From: Heyndrickxia sporothermodurans
Lineage (GTDB): Bacteria > Bacillota > Bacilli > Bacillales > Bacillaceae_C
Assembly: GCF_016785185.1 (NCBI RefSeq)
Contig: NZ_JAEKDY010000063.1
Strand: one strand, 5' to 3'
DNA length: 19,839 bases
The position numbers and the translations under genes were made by a program. The notes under the pieces were generated by a model. The model was given only the letters and a program-made list of their open reading frames with translations. It did no database searches and was not told the origin of the DNA. Shown in pieces: positions 13,245 to 19,839 of this stretch; positions within the stretch are counted from its first letter, which is position 1, and every line of letters starts with the position of its first letter.

Positions 13245-14183
13245 TTATAATTTCAATTCATTTACGACTTGCTGACAGCTTTCAAAATCTTGGACCGAGT
13301 ATGTTTTTACATTTCGATTAATTTTTTTAATTAAACCAGATAGCACTTTACCAGGTCCGATTTCAATAAATGTATCTACACCTAGTTCAAGCATCGTAAG
13401 TACGGAATCTTCCCATAAAACAGGAGAATACAGTTGCTCGATTAATTTCTCTTTAATATCTGATGCTTTACTTATTGGAGCAGCTGTCACATTAGCAATA
13501 ACCGGAATTTTTGAATCTTGAACTTTCACTTCATCGAGAACCTCGACAAATTTTTGTGCTGCCGGCTTCATTAATTCGGAATGAAATGGACCGCTAACCT
13601 GTAATGGTAATGCTCGTTTAGCACCTTTTTCTTTCGCTAAAACGCTTGCCTTTTCTACCCCTTTTACTGTTCCGGAAATTACAATTTGACCAGGACAATT
13701 TAAATTAGCCAATTGTACGGAATCGCCATTTGCTGTCACTTCATCTGTCACTTTTTGCAAATCGTTGCGATCCATACCCAAAATAGCTGCCATCGTACCT
13801 TCCCCATTTGGCACAGCTTCCTCCATATATTCACCACGCTTGTGGACCGCAAATACTGCGTCTTCAAAATCCATTGCTCCTGCTGCGACAAGTGCAGAAT
13901 ATTCCCCTAAACTATGTCCAGCAGTGTAATCCGGCCGAATTCCTGCTTCCTCTAAACATGTTAAAATTGCTATACTAGTCGTTAATAATGCTGGTTGCGC
14001 ATTTGTTGTTAAGGTTAATTTTTCATCTGGTCCATTAAAAATAATATCCGATAATGAATAGCCCAATCGTTGATCTGCACTTTCAAAAATAGATTTCGCT
14101 TGATCGCTTTTTTCTACAACGGATTTCCCCATACCAACCGTTTGAGAACCTTGGCCTGGAAATACAAATGCTATTTTCCCCAC
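13245..14183 (-). CDS. fabD: Malonyl-CoA:ACP transacylase FabD
   Basis: This enzyme moves malonyl groups from CoA to ACP, supplying the extender for fatty acid synthesis. FVFPGQGSQ near the N-terminus, the nucleophile elbow GHSLGEY (89-95, Ser91) and His201 in GPFHSELM are all present, numbered from the GTG start. That GTG at 14181-14183 gives 312 residues beginning MGKIAFVF, like the family, with AAGGAG nine bases upstream. An ATG at 14187-14189, directly after the plsX stop, is also in frame but only three bases from the same ribosome-binding site, giving 314 residues. The choice does not affect function. plsX and fabD are tightly coupled. Confidence 0.97.
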   Translation of the reverse strand: MGKIAFVFPGQGSQTVGMGKSVVEKSDQAKSIFESADQRLGYSLSDIIFNGPDEKLTLTTNAQPALLTTSIAILTCLEEAGIRPDYTAGHSLGEYSALVAAGAMDFEDAVFAVHKRGEYMEEAVPNGEGTMAAILGMDRNDLQKVTDEVTANGDSVQLANLNCPGQIVISGTVKGVEKASVLAKEKGAKRALPLQVSGPFHSELMKPAAQKFVEVLDEVKVQDSKIPVIANVTAAPISKASDIKEKLIEQLYSPVLWEDSVLTMLELGVDTFIEIGPGKVLSGLIKKINRNVKTYSVQDFESCQQVVNELKL

Positions 14184-14189
14184 TATCAT

Positions 14190-15191
14190 CTACTCCTTAG
14201 TTATTTCATTTTCTTTTTGAATTGTTTCTTTTATAATTCTCGTTACTTTATGACTTGCCATATCATTAGCCTGTCTAATTGCATTATAAAGTGCATTTGC
14301 ATTGGATGACCCATGTGCTTTAATAACCGGTGAATTAAGACCGAACAACCCTGCTCCACCGTATTCAGTGTAATCCATCATGTTTTTTAGATCTTTTAAT
14401 TCGTTTTTAACTAATCCTGCTGCTATTTTGCTTTTGAAGTTTGTCATAAACGTTTTTTTCAATAAAGAGAATAAAGATCCTGCCGTTCCCTCAATCGTTT
14501 TTAATACCATATTGCCGGTAAAACCATCGGTAACGACTACATCGGCTGGTCCTTGCAATAGATCCCTTGACTCAATATTACCAACAAAATGAAGATTAGA
14601 ATCTTTAAGTAATTCAAAGGCCTTCTTCGTTAACTCATTTCCCTTCTTCTCTTCTGTTCCAATATTTAACAACCCAACTTTTGGCTTTTCTATTCCACGT
14701 ACTTTTTGAGCATATATTGAACCCATAATTGCATATTGAAGAAGATGTTCCGGTTTAGCTTCAGCATTTGCACCAAGATCTAACATCACAAAGCCTTTAC
14801 CATCCACTGTTGGTAAAGTAGGTGCCAATGCCGGCCGTTCGATTCCATCGATTCGCCCTACTATAAATAGGCCAGCTGCCATTAAGGCACCTGTATTTCC
14901 TGCTGATATACATGCATCTGCTTTTCCAGCTGCAACTGCCTGTGCCATTAAAACCATTGACGCATTCTTTTTTCTACGAACCGCCCTTACTGGTTCGTCA
15001 GTTCCTTCAATCTTTTCATCCGTATGGACTATTTCCACACGCGCATTAGGTTCTAAATACTGTTGAATTTCTTGTTCTTTCCCAAAAAGTATGATCTCAA
15101 TATCAGTAAATTCTTTTATCGCTTTATTTATACCCAATACGATTTCTTTAGGGGCATTGTCTCCCCCCATTGCATCGATGGCAATTTTCAT
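14190..15191 (-). CDS. plsX: Phosphate acyltransferase PlsX
   Basis: This 333-residue peripheral membrane enzyme converts acyl-ACP to acyl-phosphate for PlsY, the first committed step of phosphatidic acid synthesis in Gram-positives. Family features include MKIAIDAMGGDNAP at the N-terminus, ACISAGNTGALMAAGL, GFVMLDLGANAEAKPEHLLQ, and YGGAGLFGLNSPVIKAHGSS near the C-terminus. The ATG at 15189-15191 is preferred to one three codons upstream because AAGGG then has normal spacing; the length then equals B. subtilis PlsX. It lies between fapR and fabD in the usual order, so lipid assembly and fatty acid synthesis are co-regulated. Confidence 0.98.
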   Translation of the reverse strand: MKIAIDAMGGDNAPKEIVLGINKAIKEFTDIEIILFGKEQEIQQYLEPNARVEIVHTDEKIEGTDEPVRAVRRKKNASMVLMAQAVAAGKADACISAGNTGALMAAGLFIVGRIDGIERPALAPTLPTVDGKGFVMLDLGANAEAKPEHLLQYAIMGSIYAQKVRGIEKPKVGLLNIGTEEKKGNELTKKAFELLKDSNLHFVGNIESRDLLQGPADVVVTDGFTGNMVLKTIEGTAGSLFSLLKKTFMTNFKSKIAAGLVKNELKDLKNMMDYTEYGGAGLFGLNSPVIKAHGSSNANALYNAIRQANDMASHKVTRIIKETIQKENEITKE

Positions 15192-15237
15192 TATTTTCAT
15201 CCCTTACTCTTACTGTTATCGTTTCATAATTAAAGGC

Positions 15238-15801
15238 TTACTTACTATTACGAAACATTTCAAATTCACCCTTAAACACTAACTCATTTCCAACAAAACT
15301 ATCAACATTAACGATTGTACGATCCTTTTCATTATGTATATCACAAACCTTCGCTTTTGCAACCACACGTTCACCTTGCTTTACTGAACGAGTAAAATGA
15401 ATATTAGCTTTTGCCGTTAATGCTAGCTCATCATTAATTACAGCAACCGCTAATGAATTTGCTTGCGCAAAAAGATGATGTCCTCTAGCAATTGAATTCC
15501 GTTTAAAGACATGTTCCTTTTTTACTTCAAAAATCGAAATTGCGCTTTTATCAAGGTCAATATCAATAATTTCACCAATTACCTCATCAATTGGCAGTGA
15601 TTTTACTTCATCATCAAATCTTTTCTCAGCGACATTTTTTATTCTTTCCCTTAATTCCGGAATCGATAATTCTAATCGATCTAAACGAATGGTTTGCACG
15701 CTGACTTTAAATTGTTCTGCAAGCTCTTCATCAGTAATAAATGGATTGTTATTTATCGTATCCTGTAATCGTTGTTGCCGCTCTTTTTTAATCATTTTCA
15801 T
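15238..15801 (-). CDS. fapR: Fatty acid and phospholipid biosynthesis regulator FapR
   Basis: This 187-residue transcriptional repressor senses malonyl-CoA. The N-terminal DeoR-like helix-turn-helix (about 18-45, ITDEELAEQFKVSVQTIRLD) binds DNA. An amphipathic linker helix follows, then a hot-dog effector domain (about 75-187) containing RGHHLFAQANSLAVAV and ANIHFTRSV. Malonyl-CoA binding releases the repressor and allows fatty acid genes to be expressed. The ATG at 15799-15801 has GGTGA about nine bases upstream; a second ATG two codons later is possible. A FapR box lies just upstream, so it autoregulates, and plsX-fabD-fabG follow as the core of its regulon. Confidence 0.97.
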   Translation of the reverse strand: MKMIKKERQQRLQDTINNNPFITDEELAEQFKVSVQTIRLDRLELSIPELRERIKNVAEKRFDDEVKSLPIDEVIGEIIDIDLDKSAISIFEVKKEHVFKRNSIARGHHLFAQANSLAVAVINDELALTAKANIHFTRSVKQGERVVAKAKVCDIHNEKDRTIVNVDSFVGNELVFKGEFEMFRNSK

Positions 15802-15824
15802 AAAAATTCATCACCATTCACGAT

Positions 15825-15843
15825 ATTAGGACTTGGTACTAAT
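15825..15843 (-). promoter_or_regulatory. FapR operator at the fapR promoter
   Basis: Minus strand ATTAGTACCAAGTCCTAAT is an imperfect palindrome with ATTAG/CTAAT ends and a GTACC core, matching the known FapR box style. It begins four bases past the -10 hexamer and covers the predicted transcription start, as expected for repression by occlusion. Confidence 0.8.
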
Positions 15844-15846
15844 AGT

Positions 15847-15875
15847 AGTATATAAAAAGAAAAAGCAGAATGCAA
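15847..15875 (-). promoter_or_regulatory. Sigma-A promoter of the fapR-plsX-fabD-fabG-acpP operon
   Basis: Minus strand: -35 TTGCAT (15870-15875), 17-base spacer, -10 TATACT (15847-15852), with a start near 15840. The -35 falls in the hairpin of the recG terminator and the spacer is that terminator's U-tract, so the two signals share DNA. Confidence 0.75.
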
Positions 15876-15897
15876 GAATGGACTTCTATTCTGCTTT
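15862..15897 (-). terminator. Rho-independent terminator after recG
   Basis: AAAGCAGAAT (15862-15871) pairs perfectly with ATTCTGCTTT (15888-15897) around a 16-base loop. On the minus strand it is followed by TTTCTTTTTA. The stem starts eight bases past the recG stop codon. It separates sdaAB-sdaAA-recG from the fatty acid operon while overlapping the latter's promoter. Confidence 0.8.
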
Positions 15898-15904
15898 CAC
15901 CTTT

Positions 15905-17959
15905 TTAATCAAGTTTTTCACCATCCATAACACCGGATTCCTCTAAATACTTTCGCAAATAATGATACTTTTGATCGTGCCAAAAATCTTTTTGGTTAAT
16001 AAGTTGTGCCGCATCGTTTCTAGCTACTTCTAAAGCTCGATAATCATGTACCATATCAGCTACTTTAAATTCAGGCAATCCACTTTGCTTTTTTCCAAAA
16101 AAATCACCTGGTCCACGCAATTCCAAATCTTTTTCGCTCAAAACAAATCCATCATTTGTTTCAATCATAATTTTCATTCTTTCTTTCCCAACATCCGTTT
16201 TCGGATTGGCAAGTAAAAAACAGTACGATTGATCCTGTCCTCTTCCAACGCGGCCCCGGAGTTGGTGCAATTGGGATAGTCCAAATCTTTCAGCATCATA
16301 AATGACCATAATCGTTGCATTAGGAACATTCACTCCAACTTCGACAACAGTAGTGGAAACTAAAATTTGTATGTCATTGTCACTAAATGCTTTCATCACA
16401 TTTTCTTTTTCTGCGGGGTGCAGGCGTCCATGCATAAGACCGACTTTAAATTTATCGTAATAATAATCTGTAAGCATTTGATATACATCAATCGCATTTT
16501 GTAAATCTAATTTTTCCGATTCCTCGATTAAAGGACAAATGATATAGGCTTGTCTCTCTTTTATCAATTCTTTTTCAACAAAACGTAAAACCTTTTCAAG
16601 CATTTCATTTTTCACCCAGTAAGTTTCAATCCTTTTTCTTCCCGCAGGCATTTCATCAATAACCGACACATCCATTTCACCAAAGGCTGTGATAGCAAGT
16701 GTTCTCGGTATAGGGGTTGCTGTCATGAATAGTACATCGGGAGTTACACCTTTTTCTCTTAACACTCGTCGCTGTTCTACACCAAATCGATGTTGCTCAT
16801 CTGTTATAACTAAACCTAATTTATTGAAATGAACATCATCCTGAATAAGTGCGTGTGTTCCAACTAAAACATGAATTTCACCTTTTCGGAGTCGTTCCAG
16901 CAAACCTTCACGTTTTTTCCCCTTTATCGAACTAGTTAGAAGTTCTATATTTAAGCCTGCTTGACCTAACATATTCTGAAGCGATACTGCATGTTGTTCT
17001 GCTAAAATTTCCGTTGGAACCATAAGGGCACCTTGGAATCCTGCTGTCCAACTGGCAAAAAGGGCAACTGCGGCAACGACTGTTTTACCCGAACCTACAT
17101 CTCCTTGAAGCAAACGGTTCATACGATAGGGAGATTTGAGATCAGCACAAATTTCATTAATTACTCGTTTTTGCGCATTTGTTAATGGGAAAGGTAATAA
17201 ATCAAAAAAAGCACGAAGTTTATTTAAGTCATAATGTTGGCTGATTCCCCCTGAATGTTCCCTTTCAAATTTTCTAAGAGCTTGCATTTTTAATTGAAAA
17301 AATAAAAATTCTTCATAAACAAAACGACGTCTTGCCTGCTTGACATCCTCTTGAGTAATAGGAAAATGCATCATTTTCATTGCGTCTCTTCTAGGGAGTA
17401 ATTTGTATTTTTTAATTAAATCTTCAGGAAGATTTTCATTAATTTGATTGCCGTATGATTGAAATGCCAATCTAATAAACTTCCGTAAAGATTTAACTGT
17501 AAGCGAACCTCTCACCGTATAAACAGGTTCAAAATCAGCGTTTTTTTGGTATGGTCCTATTTTTAATTCCTGAGCTGTAATGGTTCCACGATGACGGTCC
17601 CATTTACCTGAAACTGTAATCGTATCCGAAATAGAAATTTTCTTTTTTAAATACGGTTGATTAAAAAAGAACACTTTTATGAGATTTTTACCTACTAATA
17701 AGTGAATAGTTAATCGAGAACGTTTACGATTATAAAAGACAAGAGAAGGTTCACTTTGAACCTTCCCTTCGACCGTTACTTTCTCATCGTGTTCAACATC
17801 TTGCAAATCTCGTAAACGGTAATCGTCAAAACGATAAGGGAAATGTTCTAATAAATCAAGAACAGTAAAAATACCCATCGATGCTAACTGGCTTTCCGTC
17901 TCTTCACCAATACCTTTAATAATTGATACTGAATTTTCTAGTGTATTATTCACGTTCAT
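15905..17959 (-). CDS. recG: ATP-dependent DNA helicase RecG
   Basis: This 684-residue helicase remodels stalled forks and branches Holliday junctions. The N-terminal wedge/OB domain (about 60-150) precedes superfamily 2 motor domains with Walker A GDVGSGKT (286-293), the DEQH box (387-390), TATPIPRT (413-420) and motif VI QLRGRVGRG near 565. Length matches the 682 typical of Bacillus. The ATG at 17957-17959 lies inside the end of sdaAA, overlapping it by 14 bases. Only a weak GGGATG lies upstream, so translation is probably coupled to sdaAA. The sdaAA-recG-fapR order is the usual one in Bacillus. Confidence 0.98.
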   Translation of the reverse strand: MNVNNTLENSVSIIKGIGEETESQLASMGIFTVLDLLEHFPYRFDDYRLRDLQDVEHDEKVTVEGKVQSEPSLVFYNRKRSRLTIHLLVGKNLIKVFFFNQPYLKKKISISDTITVSGKWDRHRGTITAQELKIGPYQKNADFEPVYTVRGSLTVKSLRKFIRLAFQSYGNQINENLPEDLIKKYKLLPRRDAMKMMHFPITQEDVKQARRRFVYEEFLFFQLKMQALRKFEREHSGGISQHYDLNKLRAFFDLLPFPLTNAQKRVINEICADLKSPYRMNRLLQGDVGSGKTVVAAVALFASWTAGFQGALMVPTEILAEQHAVSLQNMLGQAGLNIELLTSSIKGKKREGLLERLRKGEIHVLVGTHALIQDDVHFNKLGLVITDEQHRFGVEQRRVLREKGVTPDVLFMTATPIPRTLAITAFGEMDVSVIDEMPAGRKRIETYWVKNEMLEKVLRFVEKELIKERQAYIICPLIEESEKLDLQNAIDVYQMLTDYYYDKFKVGLMHGRLHPAEKENVMKAFSDNDIQILVSTTVVEVGVNVPNATIMVIYDAERFGLSQLHQLRGRVGRGQDQSYCFLLANPKTDVGKERMKIMIETNDGFVLSEKDLELRGPGDFFGKKQSGLPEFKVADMVHDYRALEVARNDAAQLINQKDFWHDQKYHYLRKYLEESGVMDGEKLD

Positions 17960-18833
17960 TTAACGGCATCCCAAATATTTTAGCTTCTAGTCGGCGACCA
18001 GTAGGTGTAGCCGCAAGACCGCCCTGTGCAGTTTCTTTTAGTGAAGTCGGCATACTCTGACCAATTTTGAACATGGCATCAATAACCTCATCACATGGTA
18101 TACGGCTAGTAATTCCCGCTAATGCCATATCTGCTGCCACCATTGCATTCGCAGCGCCCATTGCATTTCTTTTTACACATGGCACTTCAACTAATCCTGC
18201 AACTGGATCACAAACGAGACCAAGCATATTTTTCAAAGTAATTGCCATTGCCTCTGCACATTGCGACGGTGAACCGCCAGCCATTTCAACAATTGCTGCC
18301 GCCGCCATCCCAGCTGCAGATCCAACTTCCGCTTGGCATCCACCAGCAGCTCCGGAAATGGACGCATTATTAGCTACGACAAAACCAAATGCACCTGATG
18401 TAAACAAAAAGTGAACCATTTGCTCTCTTGTTGGATGAAGTTTATTTTTCACCGCAAACAATGTTCCTGGCACAACTCCGGCAGAACCAGCCGTAGGAGT
18501 AGCACAAATAGTCCCCATTGCCGCGTTTACTTCATTTGTAGCGACAGCCTTGCTTACTGCATCTAATATCGTTTCCCCAGATAAAAAATTTCCTTTTTCG
18601 ATATATTTCTTCATTAAAACGGCGTCTCCACCTGTTAAACCAGAGTGAGAAGTAACGCCATTAAGTCCACGTTCTACTGCATCTTCCATCACTTTTAAAC
18701 TTCTATCCATTTGATTAAAAATCTCTTCTTTTGATCTACCGGTTACTTCCATCTCTTGTTCAATCATTATGTCGGAGATTTTTTTATTCTGAGCTTCAGC
18801 TAACTCAACCAATTCTGCAACATTTCGAAACAT
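17946..18833 (-). CDS. sdaAA: L-serine dehydratase, alpha subunit (iron-sulfur)
   Basis: This 295-residue catalytic subunit deaminates L-serine to pyruvate and ammonia using a [4Fe-4S] cluster rather than pyridoxal phosphate. Cysteines in conserved motifs are Cys110 (ICATPTAGSAG), Cys166 (GGCQAEVGSA), Cys208 (CDPVAG) and Cys219 (VEVPC); three of these are the likely cluster ligands. The ATG at 18831-18833 (MFRNVAELVE) is chosen because AAGGAGG lies seven bases upstream; an in-frame start at 18851 would place the coding region across that site. The partner subunit gene sdaAB is 81 bases upstream, and that gap holds a cre-like site. Its end overlaps recG. Confidence 0.97.
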   Translation of the reverse strand: MFRNVAELVELAEAQNKKISDIMIEQEMEVTGRSKEEIFNQMDRSLKVMEDAVERGLNGVTSHSGLTGGDAVLMKKYIEKGNFLSGETILDAVSKAVATNEVNAAMGTICATPTAGSAGVVPGTLFAVKNKLHPTREQMVHFLFTSGAFGFVVANNASISGAAGGCQAEVGSAAGMAAAAIVEMAGGSPSQCAEAMAITLKNMLGLVCDPVAGLVEVPCVKRNAMGAANAMVAADMALAGITSRIPCDEVIDAMFKIGQSMPTSLKETAQGGLAATPTGRRLEAKIFGMPLNERE

Positions 18834-18859
18834 GTAAAAACCTCCTTGCATTAAGCATT

Positions 18860-18873
18860 CGTAAGCGCTACCA
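18860..18873 (+). promoter_or_regulatory. cre-like site (possible CcpA binding)
   Basis: CGTAAGCGCTACCA fits the cre pattern TGWAARCGYTWNCW at 13 of 14 positions, with the central AAGCGCT intact. It lies between sdaAB and sdaAA, 27 bases before the sdaAA ATG. It could act as a roadblock or as an operator for the weak promoter just upstream. Binding is inferred from sequence only. Confidence 0.5.
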
Positions 18874-18884
18874 AAATTTCACTA

Positions 18885-18914
18885 TTTATAAGTATTATCC
18901 ACCATTTTATACAA
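18885..18914 (-). promoter_or_regulatory. Weak promoter-like sequence before sdaAA
   Basis: Minus strand: -35-like TTGTAT (18909-18914), 18-base spacer, -10-like TATAAA (18885-18890). If real, transcription would start near 18878, with the cre-like site immediately downstream. The match to consensus is poor at -35. Confidence 0.3.
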
Positions 18915-19577
18915 TTAATCTACAACTCTCGCAACTTGTGTAATATTTGGCAGTTCTTGAATTTCTTTTAAAATAAATTCTTCGATATTATGGTCAACTT
19001 CAATGACCATTAACGCCATCTGTCCAACATCCTTACGTGACACTTCCATATGACCGATATTAATTTCATATTTTGATAAAATATTTGAAACGGCTGCTAT
19101 TACTCCATAACGATCGTTATGAACAACAAGAATCGCGGGATGATGTCCGGTTAATTTCAGTTTAAAACCGTTAAGCTCTGTTATTTCAATTTTGCCCCCA
19201 CCAATAGATATTCCGACTAATTCCATTTCTCCGTTTGCATCGCCAATAACCATTTTCGCGGTATTTGGATGTTCCGGAATCGCAGTTTCAGCAATAAAAT
19301 CAATTTCCATGCCTTGTTCTTTCGCTAGATCAATGGAGTGAATGATTCGTTCATCAAAAGTATCAAAATCTAATAAACCACCAATTATCGCTACGTCGGT
19401 GCCATGACCTTTATAAGTTTCAGCAAAGGAACCGTAAAAATGAATTTTAGCCCATTGCGGGGGTCTCCCAAAAAGCGTGCGTGCAACTCTACCAATCCTA
19501 GCAGCTCCCGCTGTATGTGAGCTCGATGGACCTATCATAACCGGGCCAATAATATCAAAAACACTTTTATATTTCAT
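18915..19577 (-). CDS. sdaAB: L-serine dehydratase, beta subunit
   Basis: This 220-residue subunit of the iron-sulfur serine dehydratase has its conserved N-terminus FDIIGPVMIGPSSSHTAGAA (residues 7-26), the fold shared with enteric single-chain enzymes. The C-terminal third is an ACT domain (HPAILVVHNDRYGVIAAVSN, then INIGHMEVSRK), a regulatory module likely to sense serine or assist catalysis. The ATG at 19575-19577 (MKYKSVFDI) is preferred to a GTG at 19586 because GGGGAG then has normal spacing. Length equals B. subtilis SdaAB. It is the first gene of sdaAB-sdaAA-recG. Confidence 0.97.
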   Translation of the reverse strand: MKYKSVFDIIGPVMIGPSSSHTAGAARIGRVARTLFGRPPQWAKIHFYGSFAETYKGHGTDVAIIGGLLDFDTFDERIIHSIDLAKEQGMEIDFIAETAIPEHPNTAKMVIGDANGEMELVGISIGGGKIEITELNGFKLKLTGHHPAILVVHNDRYGVIAAVSNILSKYEINIGHMEVSRKDVGQMALMVIEVDHNIEEFILKEIQELPNITQVARVVD

Positions 19578-19631
19578 TATTGTCACTCCCCTCGGGTAAC
19601 GTTATATAGTATATGTTTATTTTATAAAAGG

Positions 19632-19657
19632 AAATAGAAGGGTTGCCCCTTCTATTT
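19632..19657 (-). terminator. GNRA-capped hairpin upstream of sdaAB
   Basis: AAATAGAAGGG (19632-19642) and CCCTTCTATTT (19647-19657) make a perfect 11-bp stem. On the minus-strand RNA the loop is GCAA, a GNRA tetraloop. Downstream is CCTTTTATAAAAT, a modest U-tract. It may terminate an upstream minus-strand gene, or shape the sdaAB leader; the promoter at 19658-19686 abuts it. Confidence 0.55.
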
Positions 19658-19686
19658 ATTATATAGTCAAATGAACGTTTGGTAAA
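19658..19686 (-). promoter_or_regulatory. Sigma-A promoter candidate for sdaAB
   Basis: Minus strand: -35 TTTACC (19681-19686), 17-base spacer, perfect -10 TATAAT (19658-19663). The predicted start near 19651 falls inside the first arm of the adjoining hairpin. The leader to the sdaAB ATG would be about 75 bases. Confidence 0.55.
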
Positions 19687-19789
19687 TTTCTTTTTACTAG
19701 CACTATTCAATTGAGTCAATTTCATAATTGCTCTTTTTAAAAATACAGAATCCTACAGAATTTCTAAAATATATTTTTAAAAACAGAAA

Positions 19790-19839
19790 TCATGCTACTT
19801 GTTGCTGATTTAATTGTACATTAATTCGGTCTGCGGCTA
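19790..19839 (-). CDS. Possible C-terminal end of an unidentified upstream gene
   Basis: One minus-strand frame is open from the window edge to a TGA at 19790-19792, giving 15 residues, AADRINVQLNQQQVA. The composition looks protein-like and the strand agrees with the neighbours, but 15 codons prove little. I do not recognise the family. In B. subtilis the gene before sdaAB is the fatty acid kinase gene fakA (yloV), and this tail does not resemble what I recall of its end. From 19687 to 19789 I see only AT-rich sequence with short direct repeats of TTCTGT and TTTTTAAAAA. Confidence 0.25.
   Translation of the reverse strand, partial: AADRINVQLNQQQVA

Noticed and set aside
18067..18414. 115-residue plus-strand open frame rich in Ala and Pro
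   Set aside because: It mirrors the Ala/Gly-rich core of sdaAA on the opposite strand and has no independent support.
1..19839. CRISPR arrays, tRNA or rRNA genes, toxin-antitoxin pairs, defence or biosynthetic clusters
   Set aside because: I saw no regularly spaced repeats, no tRNA-like cloverleaf, and no uncharacterised gene pairs. Apart from ylqD and the edges, every gene is a known housekeeping gene.

Overview
The window is a piece of AT-rich Firmicutes chromosome, most likely from a Bacillaceae member (Bacillus sensu lato). Every recognisable chromosomal gene lies on the minus strand, so transcription runs from high to low coordinates. Gene content and order match the conserved Bacillus block sdaAB-sdaAA-recG-fapR-plsX-fabD-fabG-acpP-rnc-smc-ftsY-ylxM-ffh-rpsP-khpA-ylqD-rimM-trmD-rplS-lepB-rbgA. 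Protein lengths and motifs are also typical of Bacillus. The species cannot be fixed from this sequence.

In transcription order: (1) 19839-17946, an unexplained upstream edge, a promoter/hairpin, and the two subunits of the iron-sulfur L-serine dehydratase, with a cre-like site between them. (2) recG, overlapping sdaAA and ending in a terminator that is physically nested with the fapR promoter. (3) The FapR regulon operon fapR-plsX-fabD-fabG-acpP for fatty acid and phospholipid synthesis, with a FapR operator at its promoter and a strong terminator after acpP. (4) rnc-smc-ftsY from a separate promoter. (5) ylxM-ffh from its own promoter (SRP pathway). (6) rpsP-khpA with tandem promoters and a terminator. 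(7) ylqD-rimM-trmD (ribosome maturation, tRNA m1G37). (8) rplS behind its own promoter and an L19-type leader. (9) lepB-rbgA (signal peptidase I and 50S assembly GTPase). (10) The left edge, bases 1-127, is the end of an IS3-family (IS150-like) insertion sequence inserted four bases past the rbgA stop codon.

The genes form a growth-linked housekeeping cluster: membrane lipid synthesis, chromosome condensation and repair, protein targeting and export, and ribosome or tRNA maturation. The conserved genes show no frameshifts or lost catalytic residues that I can see. I did not find a convincing novel multi-gene system. The points worth checking are regulatory or mobile: the IS insertion and its self-protecting hairpin, a Bacillaceae-type intergenic repeat between rplS and lepB, promoters overlapping terminators before fapR and sdaAB, a cre-like box before sdaAA, and paired hairpins after khpA.
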